Source of the DNA: Candidatus Poribacteria bacterium | GTDB taxonomy: Bacteria > Poribacteria > WGA-4E > WGA-3G | Reading direction: 5' to 3' | Length of the DNA: 64,000 nt | NCBI GenBank assembly: GCA_022827185.1 | Contig: JAJDTM010000045.1 | Span: 1 to 64,000, forward strand | Part shown: positions 8,740 through 16,496 of the stretch, piece after piece | Position numbering within the stretch: the first letter of the stretch is position 1 | Layout: the number at the start of each line of letters is the position of its first letter | The notes under the pieces: model-generated | The model's input: the letters and a program-made list of their open reading frames with translations, nothing else | Told to the model about the DNA's origin: nothing | Databases searched by the model: none | Translations under genes and position numbers: made by a program

Positions 8740-9399
8740 TTAAGCCGAATTGATACCCAAACGCGCGCGTTGTACTGCCTCAATAAGTTTCTCAGCTCTT
8801 TCAGTGAGAAGTGCAAATTCGCCAGCTTCAATTAATTGATTATTAACGAGTGCACTGCCAACTCCCAAAGAAGTAGCACCGGCAGCGATAAACTCAGCGG
8901 CGTTTTCAGCATTGATACCCCCCGTCGGAACAAGAGGTATATGCGGTAGTGGGGCTTTCACGTCTTTTATATAGGCAGCACCGACACCACTTGACGGAAA
9001 TACCTTGACATAATCTGCCCCCATTTCCCAAGCTGCTAAAATCTCTGTCGGCGTAAAGGCACCAGGGATAACAACTTTCCCGTAGCGGTTACAGATTTCA
9101 ATCACATCCGGTTTTGTAACCGGGCTGACGATGAACTCCGCACCTGCCAGCATTACGGCACGCGCTGTTTCGGCATCCAGCACCGATCCAGCACCCACAA
9201 GCACCGCATCTCCATACGCCGATGAAACATCGCTAATTACCTGTAACGCGTTCGGCGTTGTCATTGTGACTTCAATCACGCTAACGCCACCCGCATGAAT
9301 CGCTTCAGCTGCCTTAATCAATTCATTTGCGCTGTTCGCACGAATGATAGCGACGATACCACACGCTTCAATTCGTTGCATCTGTGCTAACTTTGTCAT
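8740..9399 (-). CDS. eda: KDPG/KHG aldolase (Eda type)
   Basis: A class I aldolase of 219 residues with the family motifs: RANSANE near the N-terminus, the catalytic Glu in VIEVTMTTP, the phosphate-binding GGINAEN and SLGVGSAL, and the Schiff-base Lys in DYVKVFPS. It cleaves 2-keto-3-deoxy-6-phosphogluconate (or 4-hydroxy-2-oxoglutarate) to pyruvate plus an aldehyde. GAGG lies 6 bases before the ATG at 9399, which fixes the start. It is on the same strand as the iol operon but upstream of that operon's promoter, so it is probably transcribed separately. Confidence 0.9.
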   Translation of the reverse strand: MTKLAQMQRIEACGIVAIIRANSANELIKAAEAIHAGGVSVIEVTMTTPNALQVISDVSSAYGDAVLVGAGSVLDAETARAVMLAGAEFIVSPVTKPDVIEICNRYGKVVIPGAFTPTEILAAWEMGADYVKVFPSSGVGAAYIKDVKAPLPHIPLVPTGGINAENAAEFIAAGATSLGVGSALVNNQLIEAGEFALLTERAEKLIEAVQRARLGINSA

Positions 9400-9500
9400 G
9401 AACATCCTCAAAAATTGGTACGCTTAAAGCCTCCACTCAGGGACTTGAGGCGAAAGGCACTCAGTTTGCAGGTAGTGTGAGAAAAAAGGTCATATTTTTC

Positions 9501-9529
9501 TTGCGATTTTTCTGTAAATATGTTATAAT
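9501..9529 (+). promoter_or_regulatory. promoter for the tandem CBS-domain genes
   Basis: TTGCGA (9501-9506) and consensus TATAAT (9524-9529) are 17 bp apart, about 110 bases upstream of the first gene's ATG. Confidence 0.6.
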
Positions 9530-9637
9530 TATAAACCATAGAATAAGGCGAACAGATCATACACTATCGCTAATTCAGTATAATTTATAGCAATCCCCGG
9601 TTCGCAAGTGAGCCAAAAGACTGCTTTCTAAAAAAGA

Positions 9638-10999
9638 ATGGAAGTTGTTCCACTACTCCCACATCTGCCCGATCTGATCGGCTTGACAGGGTTACTTGTC
9701 TTCTCCGGCTTTTTCTCCGGCTCCGAGACAGCTTTATGTGCACTTACCCAAGTCCAAATCGAGCGGCTCCGTGTTGAAAAAGGCACCGCGTCTGCCATTG
9801 TCAACTTTGTTGATAACCCGCGTAGATTGTTTATTACCGTTCTGTTGGGTAATAACCTTGTCAACGTCACGTTCGCGATCCTCATGCTCTCATTTATCGG
9901 GAAAGCACTTCCGCAATACGCCGAATCCCTCCGTTTTGTCATCGCCTTAGCCCTGAATGTATCCCTCATGCTCATTTTCGGAGAGATGACCCCAAAGACC
10001 TTTGCTATCAAGCATGCCGAATCCTTCGCGAACATAACAGCACCGCTCCTCTGGGGATTTTCAGTGATTATCGCGCCGCTACGCGGATTGCTGCGCCGAA
10101 TTATTGATCTTCTCATCCCGATATTTGGCGGACACCTACCGCCCGCAGAACATCTCACAGCGACAGATTTTCAAGAAATCCTCAATACCTACCACGATGA
10201 AGCACTTCCACCCGATGAACGGGAAATTGTGAGCAATATCCTTCAATTGCAGGACATTGATGCCAAAGAAATTATGGTGCCGCGAACCGAAGTCATTGCA
10301 GTCCCGACATCAAACACTATCCAAGAAACATTAAAGCAAGCAAAAGAATACGGATTTTCACGTATTCCAGTCTATGAAGATCAAATTGACAATATCTGTG
10401 GTATTTTCTATGTCAAAGACTTCGCGCTCTGGCGACACGCCGCAGTCAATGCCCTTACGATTGACACCTTTCTCGAAAAACGGGATCAGATTGCTGAAGT
10501 GTCGTCCACTGCTCCCCTTATTCGTGAACCTATCTTCGTCCTTGAAACCCGTAAAATCGGGATGCTATTACTACAACTCACACGCGAAAAAACCAAAACG
10601 GCAATTCTTCAAGACGAGTATGGCGGTGTTTCAGGAATCGTCACTACCGAAGACATCCTTGAACAGGTCGTCGGCGACATCGTTGATGAACATGACAGGG
10701 ACGACGCGCCACCCGATTTTGTCAAACACTCTGAAGAACCGTTGTTACTTGAAATTTCCGGACGTATGAGCATCCGGGAACTGAATCAGCAATTTGAACT
10801 GAAACTCAGGGAAGACGACGCAGACACTATTGGCGGTTATGCCCTTGGACTCTTCGGACGAATTCCCTCCGTTGGTGAATCGTATATTGACGAGAACGGT
10901 ATCAAATTTGAAATTATCGCTACAGAAGGTAACGTCATCACAAACCTATTTATTAAAGTACCGATTGCCGACGAAACTGCAACGGAAGTGCAACAATAA
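9638..10999 (+). CDS. CorC/HlyC-family membrane protein (DUF21-CBS-CorC)
   Basis: The 453-residue protein has the standard three-part layout. An N-terminal DUF21 domain (about 10-190) has four hydrophobic helices and the motif SGFFSGSETALCAL. A pair of CBS domains (about 205-335) includes MVPRTEV and DEYGGVSGIVTTEDILE. A C-terminal CorC/HlyC domain (about 350-440) contains DADTIGGYALGLFGRIP. Such proteins sit in the inner membrane and are linked to magnesium/cobalt homeostasis; the CBS pair binds adenine nucleotides in studied members. Despite the old name they are not proven hemolysins. The next gene is a paralogue 21 bp downstream. Confidence 0.9.
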   Translation: MEVVPLLPHLPDLIGLTGLLVFSGFFSGSETALCALTQVQIERLRVEKGTASAIVNFVDNPRRLFITVLLGNNLVNVTFAILMLSFIGKALPQYAESLRFVIALALNVSLMLIFGEMTPKTFAIKHAESFANITAPLLWGFSVIIAPLRGLLRRIIDLLIPIFGGHLPPAEHLTATDFQEILNTYHDEALPPDEREIVSNILQLQDIDAKEIMVPRTEVIAVPTSNTIQETLKQAKEYGFSRIPVYEDQIDNICGIFYVKDFALWRHAAVNALTIDTFLEKRDQIAEVSSTAPLIREPIFVLETRKIGMLLLQLTREKTKTAILQDEYGGVSGIVTTEDILEQVVGDIVDEHDRDDAPPDFVKHSEEPLLLEISGRMSIRELNQQFELKLREDDADTIGGYALGLFGRIPSVGESYIDENGIKFEIIATEGNVITNLFIKVPIADETATEVQQ

Positions 11000-11020
11000 C
11001 CGATACCGGATACCTAACAA

Positions 11021-12379
11021 TTGAAAATTTTTTTATTATCCCTCTTCTTAATTGGTGCCAGTAGCACCGGACAGATTATCATACTCAGCTCACTCGTGGT
11101 GGCGGTCTTGATCTGCCTCGTACTATCAGCCTTTTACTCCGGTTCCGAAACAGCCCTCGTATCCGTTAATAAAATCCGAATCAACCAACTCGTCGAATCT
11201 AAGGACGCCAAAGCGAACATTATCCACCGTTTGGTTGAATCTCCAGATAGAATGCTCGCGCTTACGTTAGTTGGAACAAATTTGGCGAATATCCTAATTG
11301 CACAATTCGGTGACCGGTTGACTGCGAGAGTCTTCCCCAACGCAGAAAATCTACAAGAACCGATCGCTATCGTGTGGGTAACGACGCTACTCCTCATCTT
11401 CGGTGAGATTTTGCCAAAAACGATCTTTCGCGTCAAGGCAGATAGCCTCGCTTTGCGCTATGCCTATCCGTTACGATTTTCTGAATTAGTGTTAGCCCCT
11501 CTCATTTACCTCGTACAAACCCTAACAAAATTCATTATCAGGCTTGTAGATAGAGGTAGAAGTATCCCCAGTCCCGATGCCCAACGTGAAGAGTTACGAC
11601 TCCTCGCAACGATGGGAGAACGTTCCGGTAACTTGGACACCGACCAGCGACGGATGATTCATAGTCTACTGAATCTACAAAATCGGACAGTCGCACAAGT
11701 TATGGTTCCGCTCGTCGATATCGTTGCGATCGAAAAAAACACAAGATGCGAAGACTTTTTGAAAATCGCTGCGGACTCCGGCTTTTCAAGGATTCCAGTC
11801 TACGAAGAACATATCTATAACATCATCGGCATCGTCAACCTATTAGATGTTATCTATGATGACGTTGAATCAGGAACCGCTTTGAACGCTCACGAAAAAT
11901 CGGACCCCCTCCCCGAAACAGTCGAACCGTTTATCCGAACGGTGTTGCATGTACCTGAATCGAAAAATATTAACGCGCTCCTCAAAGAGATCCAGCACAC
12001 TCGACACACGATGGTATTTGCTGTCGATGAATATGGAGGCACTGTCGGACTCGTTACTGTCGAAGATCTGGTTGAAGAAATCGTTGGCGAATTCGCCGAT
12101 GAACGTGATGGACCCGACCTTGCCCGCCTCATCGCGCCACACATCCTTGAATGCGACGCGAGAACCGAAGTCGATCTGCTTGAAGAACACTATGGACTCC
12201 CCATCCCCGAAGGCGACTATGAGACAGTCGCGGGTTATATCCTCGATCGGACCGGAACCATTCCAGAAACTGGCACTGAACTGAGTTTAGGCGATGCCAT
12301 CATCACAGTCACAGACGCTGATGCACGTGCCATTCGCAAAGTAAGTATCCGGCGAAGGCTTGGGCGTTTCAGCTCTTAA
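11021..12379 (+). CDS. second CorC/HlyC-family membrane protein
   Basis: This 452-residue paralogue has the same DUF21 (SAFYSGSETALVSV), CBS pair (MVPLVDIVAI, DEYGGTVGLVTVEDLVEE) and CorC domain (YETVAGYILDRTGTIPE). The best start is a TTG at 11021, followed by a hydrophobic N-terminus; the Shine-Dalgarno is weak, so translation is probably coupled to the gene ending at 10999. Two divergent paralogues in one transcript could form a heterodimer, as CBS transporters work as dimers; that is inference. The region after the stop holds repeat copy C. Confidence 0.88.
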   Translation: MKIFLLSLFLIGASSTGQIIILSSLVVAVLICLVLSAFYSGSETALVSVNKIRINQLVESKDAKANIIHRLVESPDRMLALTLVGTNLANILIAQFGDRLTARVFPNAENLQEPIAIVWVTTLLLIFGEILPKTIFRVKADSLALRYAYPLRFSELVLAPLIYLVQTLTKFIIRLVDRGRSIPSPDAQREELRLLATMGERSGNLDTDQRRMIHSLLNLQNRTVAQVMVPLVDIVAIEKNTRCEDFLKIAADSGFSRIPVYEEHIYNIIGIVNLLDVIYDDVESGTALNAHEKSDPLPETVEPFIRTVLHVPESKNINALLKEIQHTRHTMVFAVDEYGGTVGLVTVEDLVEEIVGEFADERDGPDLARLIAPHILECDARTEVDLLEEHYGLPIPEGDYETVAGYILDRTGTIPETGTELSLGDAIITVTDADARAIRKVSIRRRLGRFSS

Positions 12380-12440
12380 TTAGACTTACGGATATATTGA
12401 CTTAATTTCCCCACAACGCCAGTTGATATATAAACCTATT

Positions 12441-12574
12441 AGGACTTACGCACCCCCCACTGCAGGCGGGGTTTTAAACCCTGAAGAAATACTTTCTTCG
12501 CATTGGATTTTAGCGTTTGCAAAAACCCTGCAGTGCGTAGGGTGTCCGTTATCATGGGAAAATACGTAAGTCCT
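12441..12574. repeat. AGGACTTACGCA inverted-repeat element, copy C
   Basis: Left end AGGACTTACGCA (12441-12452) and right end TACGTAAGTCCT (12563-12574) give 134 bp. The core begins with the same GCAGGCGGGGTTTT arm as copy B. It separates the convergent CorC and reductase genes. Confidence 0.8.
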
Positions 12575-12579
12575 GCCTA

Positions 12580-13332
12580 TCAGAGAATTCCGAGGGGTGG
12601 CATTACGACAACCTCTTCCGTCACCATGCCGGACGGTTGCCCGCAGACGGAAACAATCGTCCCTGCTACATGTTCAGGCTTAAGCATCTGTTCAAAGTCG
12701 GGGGGTTCTGGAACGCCATCCCAAAACGGCGTATGCACCGAACCCGGTAGCACAGCGGTAACGCGGATATTCTGCTGACGGACTTCGCTCGCTAAAACCT
12801 TTGTGAGTGCTAATGCACCCGCTTTCGCTGCGCAATAAGCGGCTGAGGCTTCAAACGCAACCTTCGCAGCGATCGAAAGCACATTGATAATCTGTCCACT
12901 GCCCTGTGCTAACATAGGCGGAAGTGCGTGCTTCGCGCAGAGATAAATCGCCTTTAAATTGGAATTAAGCACCATATCCCAATCGTCGGGTGCGAAATCA
13001 ACAACCCGCCCGAAATATCCGACCCCTGCATTGTTGACGAGGATATCCACGCGCTGATAGACATCAAGCGTCCCTTCAATAAGCTGCTGCACGGCATCTA
13101 CATCAGTCACATCCGTTGGAATAGCCACTGCCTCAGCACCACTTTCCGTGAGGTCCGCTGCGACCGCTTCAAGTGTCTCGCGCGTTCGGGCAGCGAGGAC
13201 AACCTTCGCACCTGCCGCCGCGAAAGCCAATGCGGTTGCTTTACCGATCCCTTTTGACGCGCCGGTAATCACAGCAACCTTTCCATCAAGTTCCCCTGTC
13301 TCCACCGCATTCGGAGGGTTGGAAGCAACCAT
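12580..13332 (-). CDS. short-chain dehydrogenase/reductase, possibly sepiapterin reductase-like
   Basis: This is a 250-residue Rossmann-fold SDR with TGASKGIG nucleotide binding, NNAG, the catalytic Ser in INVLSIAA and YCAAK (Tyr and Lys). AARTR after the second strand suits NADPH. By sequence alone it could be a FabG-like ketoacyl reductase. Its position downstream of folE and a PTPS gene on the same strand suggests the last reductive step of tetrahydropterin synthesis; that is inference. The start at 13332 has GAGGTG just upstream. The longer in-frame start is read out of repeat copy D and is rejected. Confidence 0.8.
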   Translation of the reverse strand: MVASNPPNAVETGELDGKVAVITGASKGIGKATALAFAAAGAKVVLAARTRETLEAVAADLTESGAEAVAIPTDVTDVDAVQQLIEGTLDVYQRVDILVNNAGVGYFGRVVDFAPDDWDMVLNSNLKAIYLCAKHALPPMLAQGSGQIINVLSIAAKVAFEASAAYCAAKAGALALTKVLASEVRQQNIRVTAVLPGSVHTPFWDGVPEPPDFEQMLKPEHVAGTIVSVCGQPSGMVTEEVVVMPPLGIL

Positions 13333-13389
13333 ACTCACCTCTACATTTCCACTTGTACACCTGAATCTGTCTACAACGACAAAAAAGTT

Positions 13390-13481
13390 AGGACTCGCGC
13401 ACACGCATCCAGTTTGCTGTTCTGGCTGTAAATCTCACCGTTTGTAAAGTCACCAGTCGGAGATTCGGGTGCGTAAGTCCT
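13390..13481. repeat. AGGACTTACGCA inverted-repeat element, copy D
   Basis: Left end AGGACTCGCGCA (two changes, 13390-13401) and perfect right end TGCGTAAGTCCT (13470-13481) give 92 bp. It occupies most of the gap between the stop of folE and the start of the reductase gene. Confidence 0.75.
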
Positions 13482-13492
13482 AAAAAGATGTA

Positions 13493-14071
13493 TTAAGATA
13501 TTTGAACGCACCTCAAAAACTCAGCACGTGTTGCACTATCTTCCCGGAACGCGCCGCGCATGACATTCGTCGCCATTTTCGGTGCCTGTTTCTCAACACC
13601 GCGCGCCATCATACACAAGTGTTGTCCCTCCATGACTACCGCAACACCGCGCGGCTCAAGGGCAGTCTCAAGTGCTTCAGCAATCTCACGTGTGAGCCGT
13701 TCTTGAACTTGCAACCGCCGGGAAAACATATCCACAATACGCGGGATTTTACTTAAACCGATAATTCGGTTCCGAGGGAGATACCCGACGTGACATTTAC
13801 CCCAAAACGGAAGAATATGATGCTCACAAAGGCTATAAAATTCAATCTCCCTTACAATCACCATTTCGTCGTAATCTTCATCAAAGATGGCACCATTTAA
13901 AATCTCATCAATGTCTTGATGGTAGCCACTCGTCAAAAATTCCATGGCTTTCGCGGCACGGAGCGGCGTTTTTACCAAGCCTTGACGACTCGGATCTTCG
14001 CCTAAATTCTCAAGGATTTTGGTAAAAAGATCCTCTAATTTTAGGTTCGGAGGCTCCTGTTTAAGGTCCAT
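13493..14071 (-). CDS. folE: GTP cyclohydrolase I
   Basis: The 192-residue protein is a type I GTP cyclohydrolase. It has the zinc and catalytic residues in SLCEHHILPF and the second zinc Cys in GQHLCMMARGVEK, plus GLSKIPRIVDMFSRRLQVQERL, which forms the GTP pocket. It converts GTP to 7,8-dihydroneopterin triphosphate, feeding folate or tetrahydropterin synthesis. I start at MDLKQEPPNLK (14071), 56 bp after the PTPS stop; a GGGAG lies rather far (about 16 bases) upstream. Sitting next to a PTPS gene, it most likely supplies pterin synthesis rather than folate alone. Confidence 0.93.
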   Translation of the reverse strand: MDLKQEPPNLKLEDLFTKILENLGEDPSRQGLVKTPLRAAKAMEFLTSGYHQDIDEILNGAIFDEDYDEMVIVREIEFYSLCEHHILPFWGKCHVGYLPRNRIIGLSKIPRIVDMFSRRLQVQERLTREIAEALETALEPRGVAVVMEGQHLCMMARGVEKQAPKMATNVMRGAFREDSATRAEFLRCVQIS

Positions 14072-14127
14072 TGTGTTAAGATGTGTCTCCCTTGCCTGAT
14101 TTCTGATCGCGCTTACTGGAAAAGAGG

Positions 14128-14955
14128 TTACTCGCCGTAGTAATCGAAGTGATTTTTCGGCGTTTCTCTCAAACGAAGGCGATGTAAAATTACCGGACGT
14201 AAATTCGGCTCCAGTACATCCCATAGTACTTTGACGAAATTCTCCGAAGTCGGGTTAAGCATTTCAAATTCAGGCGTATCAACATTGAGATGCTTGTAAT
14301 CGAAGCGTGTATAAACCTGCTTTTGAACGACTTCGTCGAGAAAATCCAAACCGGCAACCAACCCGGTTCTCTCATCTACGTCACCTTGCACGGTAACTTC
14401 AAGGACATAGTTATGTCCATGTCCTGCCGGATTGTTACACTTTCCGAAGATTTCCCGGTTCTCTTCGTCATTAAGCGCGTGGCTGTGCAAGCGGTGGGCT
14501 GCGCTAAACTCGTAAACCTTGGTCAGATAAACCATCTGCCCTTCCCCATAATAGTCGGCAAAGTTCGATGTGCTTTCGTAGAGACGTACTCTGTGCAACA
14601 TGCCATCGGGTAGAGACGACACAAGCCGTTGCCAAATCTCTATAGCGATGTTCTCACATGTCGGTTGCAAGTGCGGGTTTTTGGCGAAGACCGGATGCTG
14701 ACGATTCAGATGCTTGTGATCATAATTGGTAAGCACCTCCGTCTTCAACAAAGCATCTAACGTTACCAAATTGATGACCATGCCATCATCGGCATCTACA
14801 CTGCCTTTGACCATCACCTCAAGCACATAGTTATGTCCATGGCTGTTAGGGTTTGCGGCGGCACCGAACAACGCAAAATTCTCGGCATCGCTCAATTCAG
14901 GGATACGGTTGTAATGTGATGCTTCAAACGCCATCTGCCGGGTTAAGTAATACAT
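14128..14955 (-). CDS. tandem two-domain 6-pyruvoyl-tetrahydropterin synthase (PTPS)
   Basis: The 275-residue protein is two fused PTPS domains (about 1-138 and 140-275). Both keep the three zinc histidines (H14, H39, H41; H154, H179, H181) and the pterin-anchoring Glu in PT-x-EN. Domain 1 has Ala33 where the catalytic Cys should be, but keeps the Asp79-His80 dyad. Domain 2 keeps Cys173 but has Asp219-Tyr220 in place of Asp-His. The Cys-x5-HGHNY spacing is that of biopterin-type PTPS, not of QueD (Cys-x3-HGH). PTPS turns dihydroneopterin triphosphate into 6-pyruvoyl-tetrahydropterin, and its active site is formed between subunits. folE follows 56 bp downstream. Confidence 0.9.
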   Translation of the reverse strand: MYYLTRQMAFEASHYNRIPELSDAENFALFGAAANPNSHGHNYVLEVMVKGSVDADDGMVINLVTLDALLKTEVLTNYDHKHLNRQHPVFAKNPHLQPTCENIAIEIWQRLVSSLPDGMLHRVRLYESTSNFADYYGEGQMVYLTKVYEFSAAHRLHSHALNDEENREIFGKCNNPAGHGHNYVLEVTVQGDVDERTGLVAGLDFLDEVVQKQVYTRFDYKHLNVDTPEFEMLNPTSENFVKVLWDVLEPNLRPVILHRLRLRETPKNHFDYYGE

Positions 14956-14989
14956 CGGTTTTCGCGCTACTATCTTGCTACCTGAGTAC

Positions 14990-15283
14990 TTATAGGCTAT
15001 CCCGCTGGGGTGTCACGAGTTCATCATCCACAGACGCATATTGAACTGCCATGAGCCATTCGCCTGTGCCGCGTATCTGGACGTTACACTTCTTCAGCCA
15101 TTCGACCAAAACGACGCGATCGCGTGCTTCCCACTCGCAGACCATTCTGCCAGATAGTGTATCACACAAGACTCGGATATTACGAACATCGGTGTTTGCT
15201 TCTTCTTTGAACCGCTTCAGCAGTCGCGCCACATCTTGGCGCGTCATACAAGCAATAACATGGGCAGAAACGAATTTAGGCAT
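14990..15283 (-). CDS. hypothetical protein, DUF4242-like
   Basis: A small soluble protein of 97 residues starting MPKFVSAHVIACMTRQD. The alternation of a beta strand, a Lys/Arg-rich helix, a CDTLSGRMVCEWEA strand pair and another helix resembles ferredoxin-like DUF4242 proteins. The similarity is by eye and weak. An ATG 15 bases upstream (15298) is an alternative start; AAAGGA abuts that ATG directly, which is too close for a normal site. The gene follows the sulfurtransferase by under 25 bases and is probably co-transcribed with it, upstream of the PTPS and folE genes. Confidence 0.55.
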   Translation of the reverse strand: MPKFVSAHVIACMTRQDVARLLKRFKEEANTDVRNIRVLCDTLSGRMVCEWEARDRVVLVEWLKKCNVQIRGTGEWLMAVQYASVDDELVTPQRDSL

Positions 15284-15302
15284 ATTTTTAATAGCCATTC
15301 CT

Positions 15303-16151
15303 TTAGTCACGTGCGATGGGTGCACCGACAAGATTGCCCCATTCTGTCCAACTGCCATCGTAGTTGCGAACTTTCTCATAACCGAGTAGGTATTTCAGCA
15401 CAAACCATGTATGCGATGAACGTTCACCAATACGGCAATAGGCGATCGTCTCTTTACTATCGTCAACGCCTTCACCACCATAGATTGCTTCCAGTTCGTC
15501 GTGCGATTTAAAGGTGCCATCTTCAGCAACTGCGGTCGCCCACGGAATGTTCGCTGCACCGGGGATGTGTCCACCACGTTGTGCTGTCTCGCTCATACCG
15601 GGTGGTGCGATAACTTCGCCAGAGAATTCAGCAGGTGAACGGACATCCACGAGGTTAACAACGCCTTGTCCGAGTGTATCGCGGACGGTATCCGCTGTGG
15701 CACGGACGTTGTCATCAGGAAATTTCGCCTGATATCCGGTGCTGTCATGGCTTGGAACATCCGTAACAAGATCTCTGCCTTCATCAATCCATTTTTGGCG
15801 GCCCCCGTTCATCACCTTCAACAGGCTTTCATCGTGTCCGTAGTAGCGGAATTGCCATAAGGCATACGTCGCGAACCAGTTATTATTATCGCCATAAAAG
15901 ATAACAGTAGTGTCATTAGCAATACCGCTGTCGTTGCAGAGTGCCTCAAATTGCTCTTTTGTGAGAATATCGCGCCGAACTTGATCGCAGAGTTGTGTCT
16001 GCCAATTCAGTCCGACAGCACCAGCGATATGCCCTTCTGCATAAGCCTCTGTATCAACATCAACTTCGAGGAGTCGGATACCAGCATCACCACCGTGTGC
16101 GGCTACCCATTCTGTACTTACCAAAACATCAGGATTAGCGTAATCAGCCAT
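15303..16151 (-). CDS. thiosulfate sulfurtransferase (tandem rhodanese)
   Basis: The 282-residue protein has two rhodanese domains. The first (about 10-130) lacks an active-site Cys. The second (about 160-280) has the active loop CRIGERS followed by SHTWF, as in CysA-type thiosulfate sulfurtransferases of actinobacteria. It would move sulfane sulfur from thiosulfate to an acceptor such as cyanide or a thiol. There is no signal peptide, so it is cytosolic. A consensus promoter lies about 95 bases upstream. The leader contains a hairpin GCTTGCAA/TTGCAAGC (16183-16208). Confidence 0.9.
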   Translation of the reverse strand: MADYANPDVLVSTEWVAAHGGDAGIRLLEVDVDTEAYAEGHIAGAVGLNWQTQLCDQVRRDILTKEQFEALCNDSGIANDTTVIFYGDNNNWFATYALWQFRYYGHDESLLKVMNGGRQKWIDEGRDLVTDVPSHDSTGYQAKFPDDNVRATADTVRDTLGQGVVNLVDVRSPAEFSGEVIAPPGMSETAQRGGHIPGAANIPWATAVAEDGTFKSHDELEAIYGGEGVDDSKETIAYCRIGERSSHTWFVLKYLLGYEKVRNYDGSWTEWGNLVGAPIARD

Positions 16152-16243
16152 TTCTGTTTTATGCCCCCTTCTTCTTTTTCAGGCTTGCAATATAGGAAAC
16201 TTGCAAGCTCCGTTCATTGAGAAATGAAATAGTCCTTTCTTAT

Positions 16244-16272
16244 ATTATACATTTCTAAAGGGAATTTGTCAA
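16244..16272 (-). promoter_or_regulatory. consensus promoter of the sulfurtransferase gene
   Basis: On the minus strand TTGACA (complement of 16267-16272) and TATAAT (complement of 16244-16249) are exactly 17 bp apart, a full consensus match. The leader of about 85 bases includes the hairpin at 16183-16208. Confidence 0.75.
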
Positions 16273-16391
16273 ATAAAGGCACGATTTTACTGCTATCGTG
16301 CTTGTTTTGGGCGCAATTTGCCAAATTTTTTCTGATACGGTGTGCCTCACGAAAATCTCAAATCAAAAGTGAATATGGAGATTAAAAGCAA

Positions 16392-16418
16392 ATAGGTGCG
16401 GTTGAAAACCGCACCTAT
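16392..16418. repeat. ATAGGTGCGGTT palindromic repeat
   Basis: A 12-bp perfect stem ATAGGTGCGGTT/AACCGCACCTAT with a 3-base loop. A near copy with different end pairs lies at 28473-28500, so it is a dispersed REP-like hairpin. On the minus strand it is followed by a T-rich stretch and might also end the DUF4159 transcript. The rest of the 16273-16496 gap shows nothing further. Confidence 0.6.
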
Positions 16419-16496
16419 CTTGTTTGAGTGAAGCAAGGTTAGAAGCCTTGCCACTGGAGGGTCTATCGGATTCGCGTGCGTTCTAACATAGCAGCA

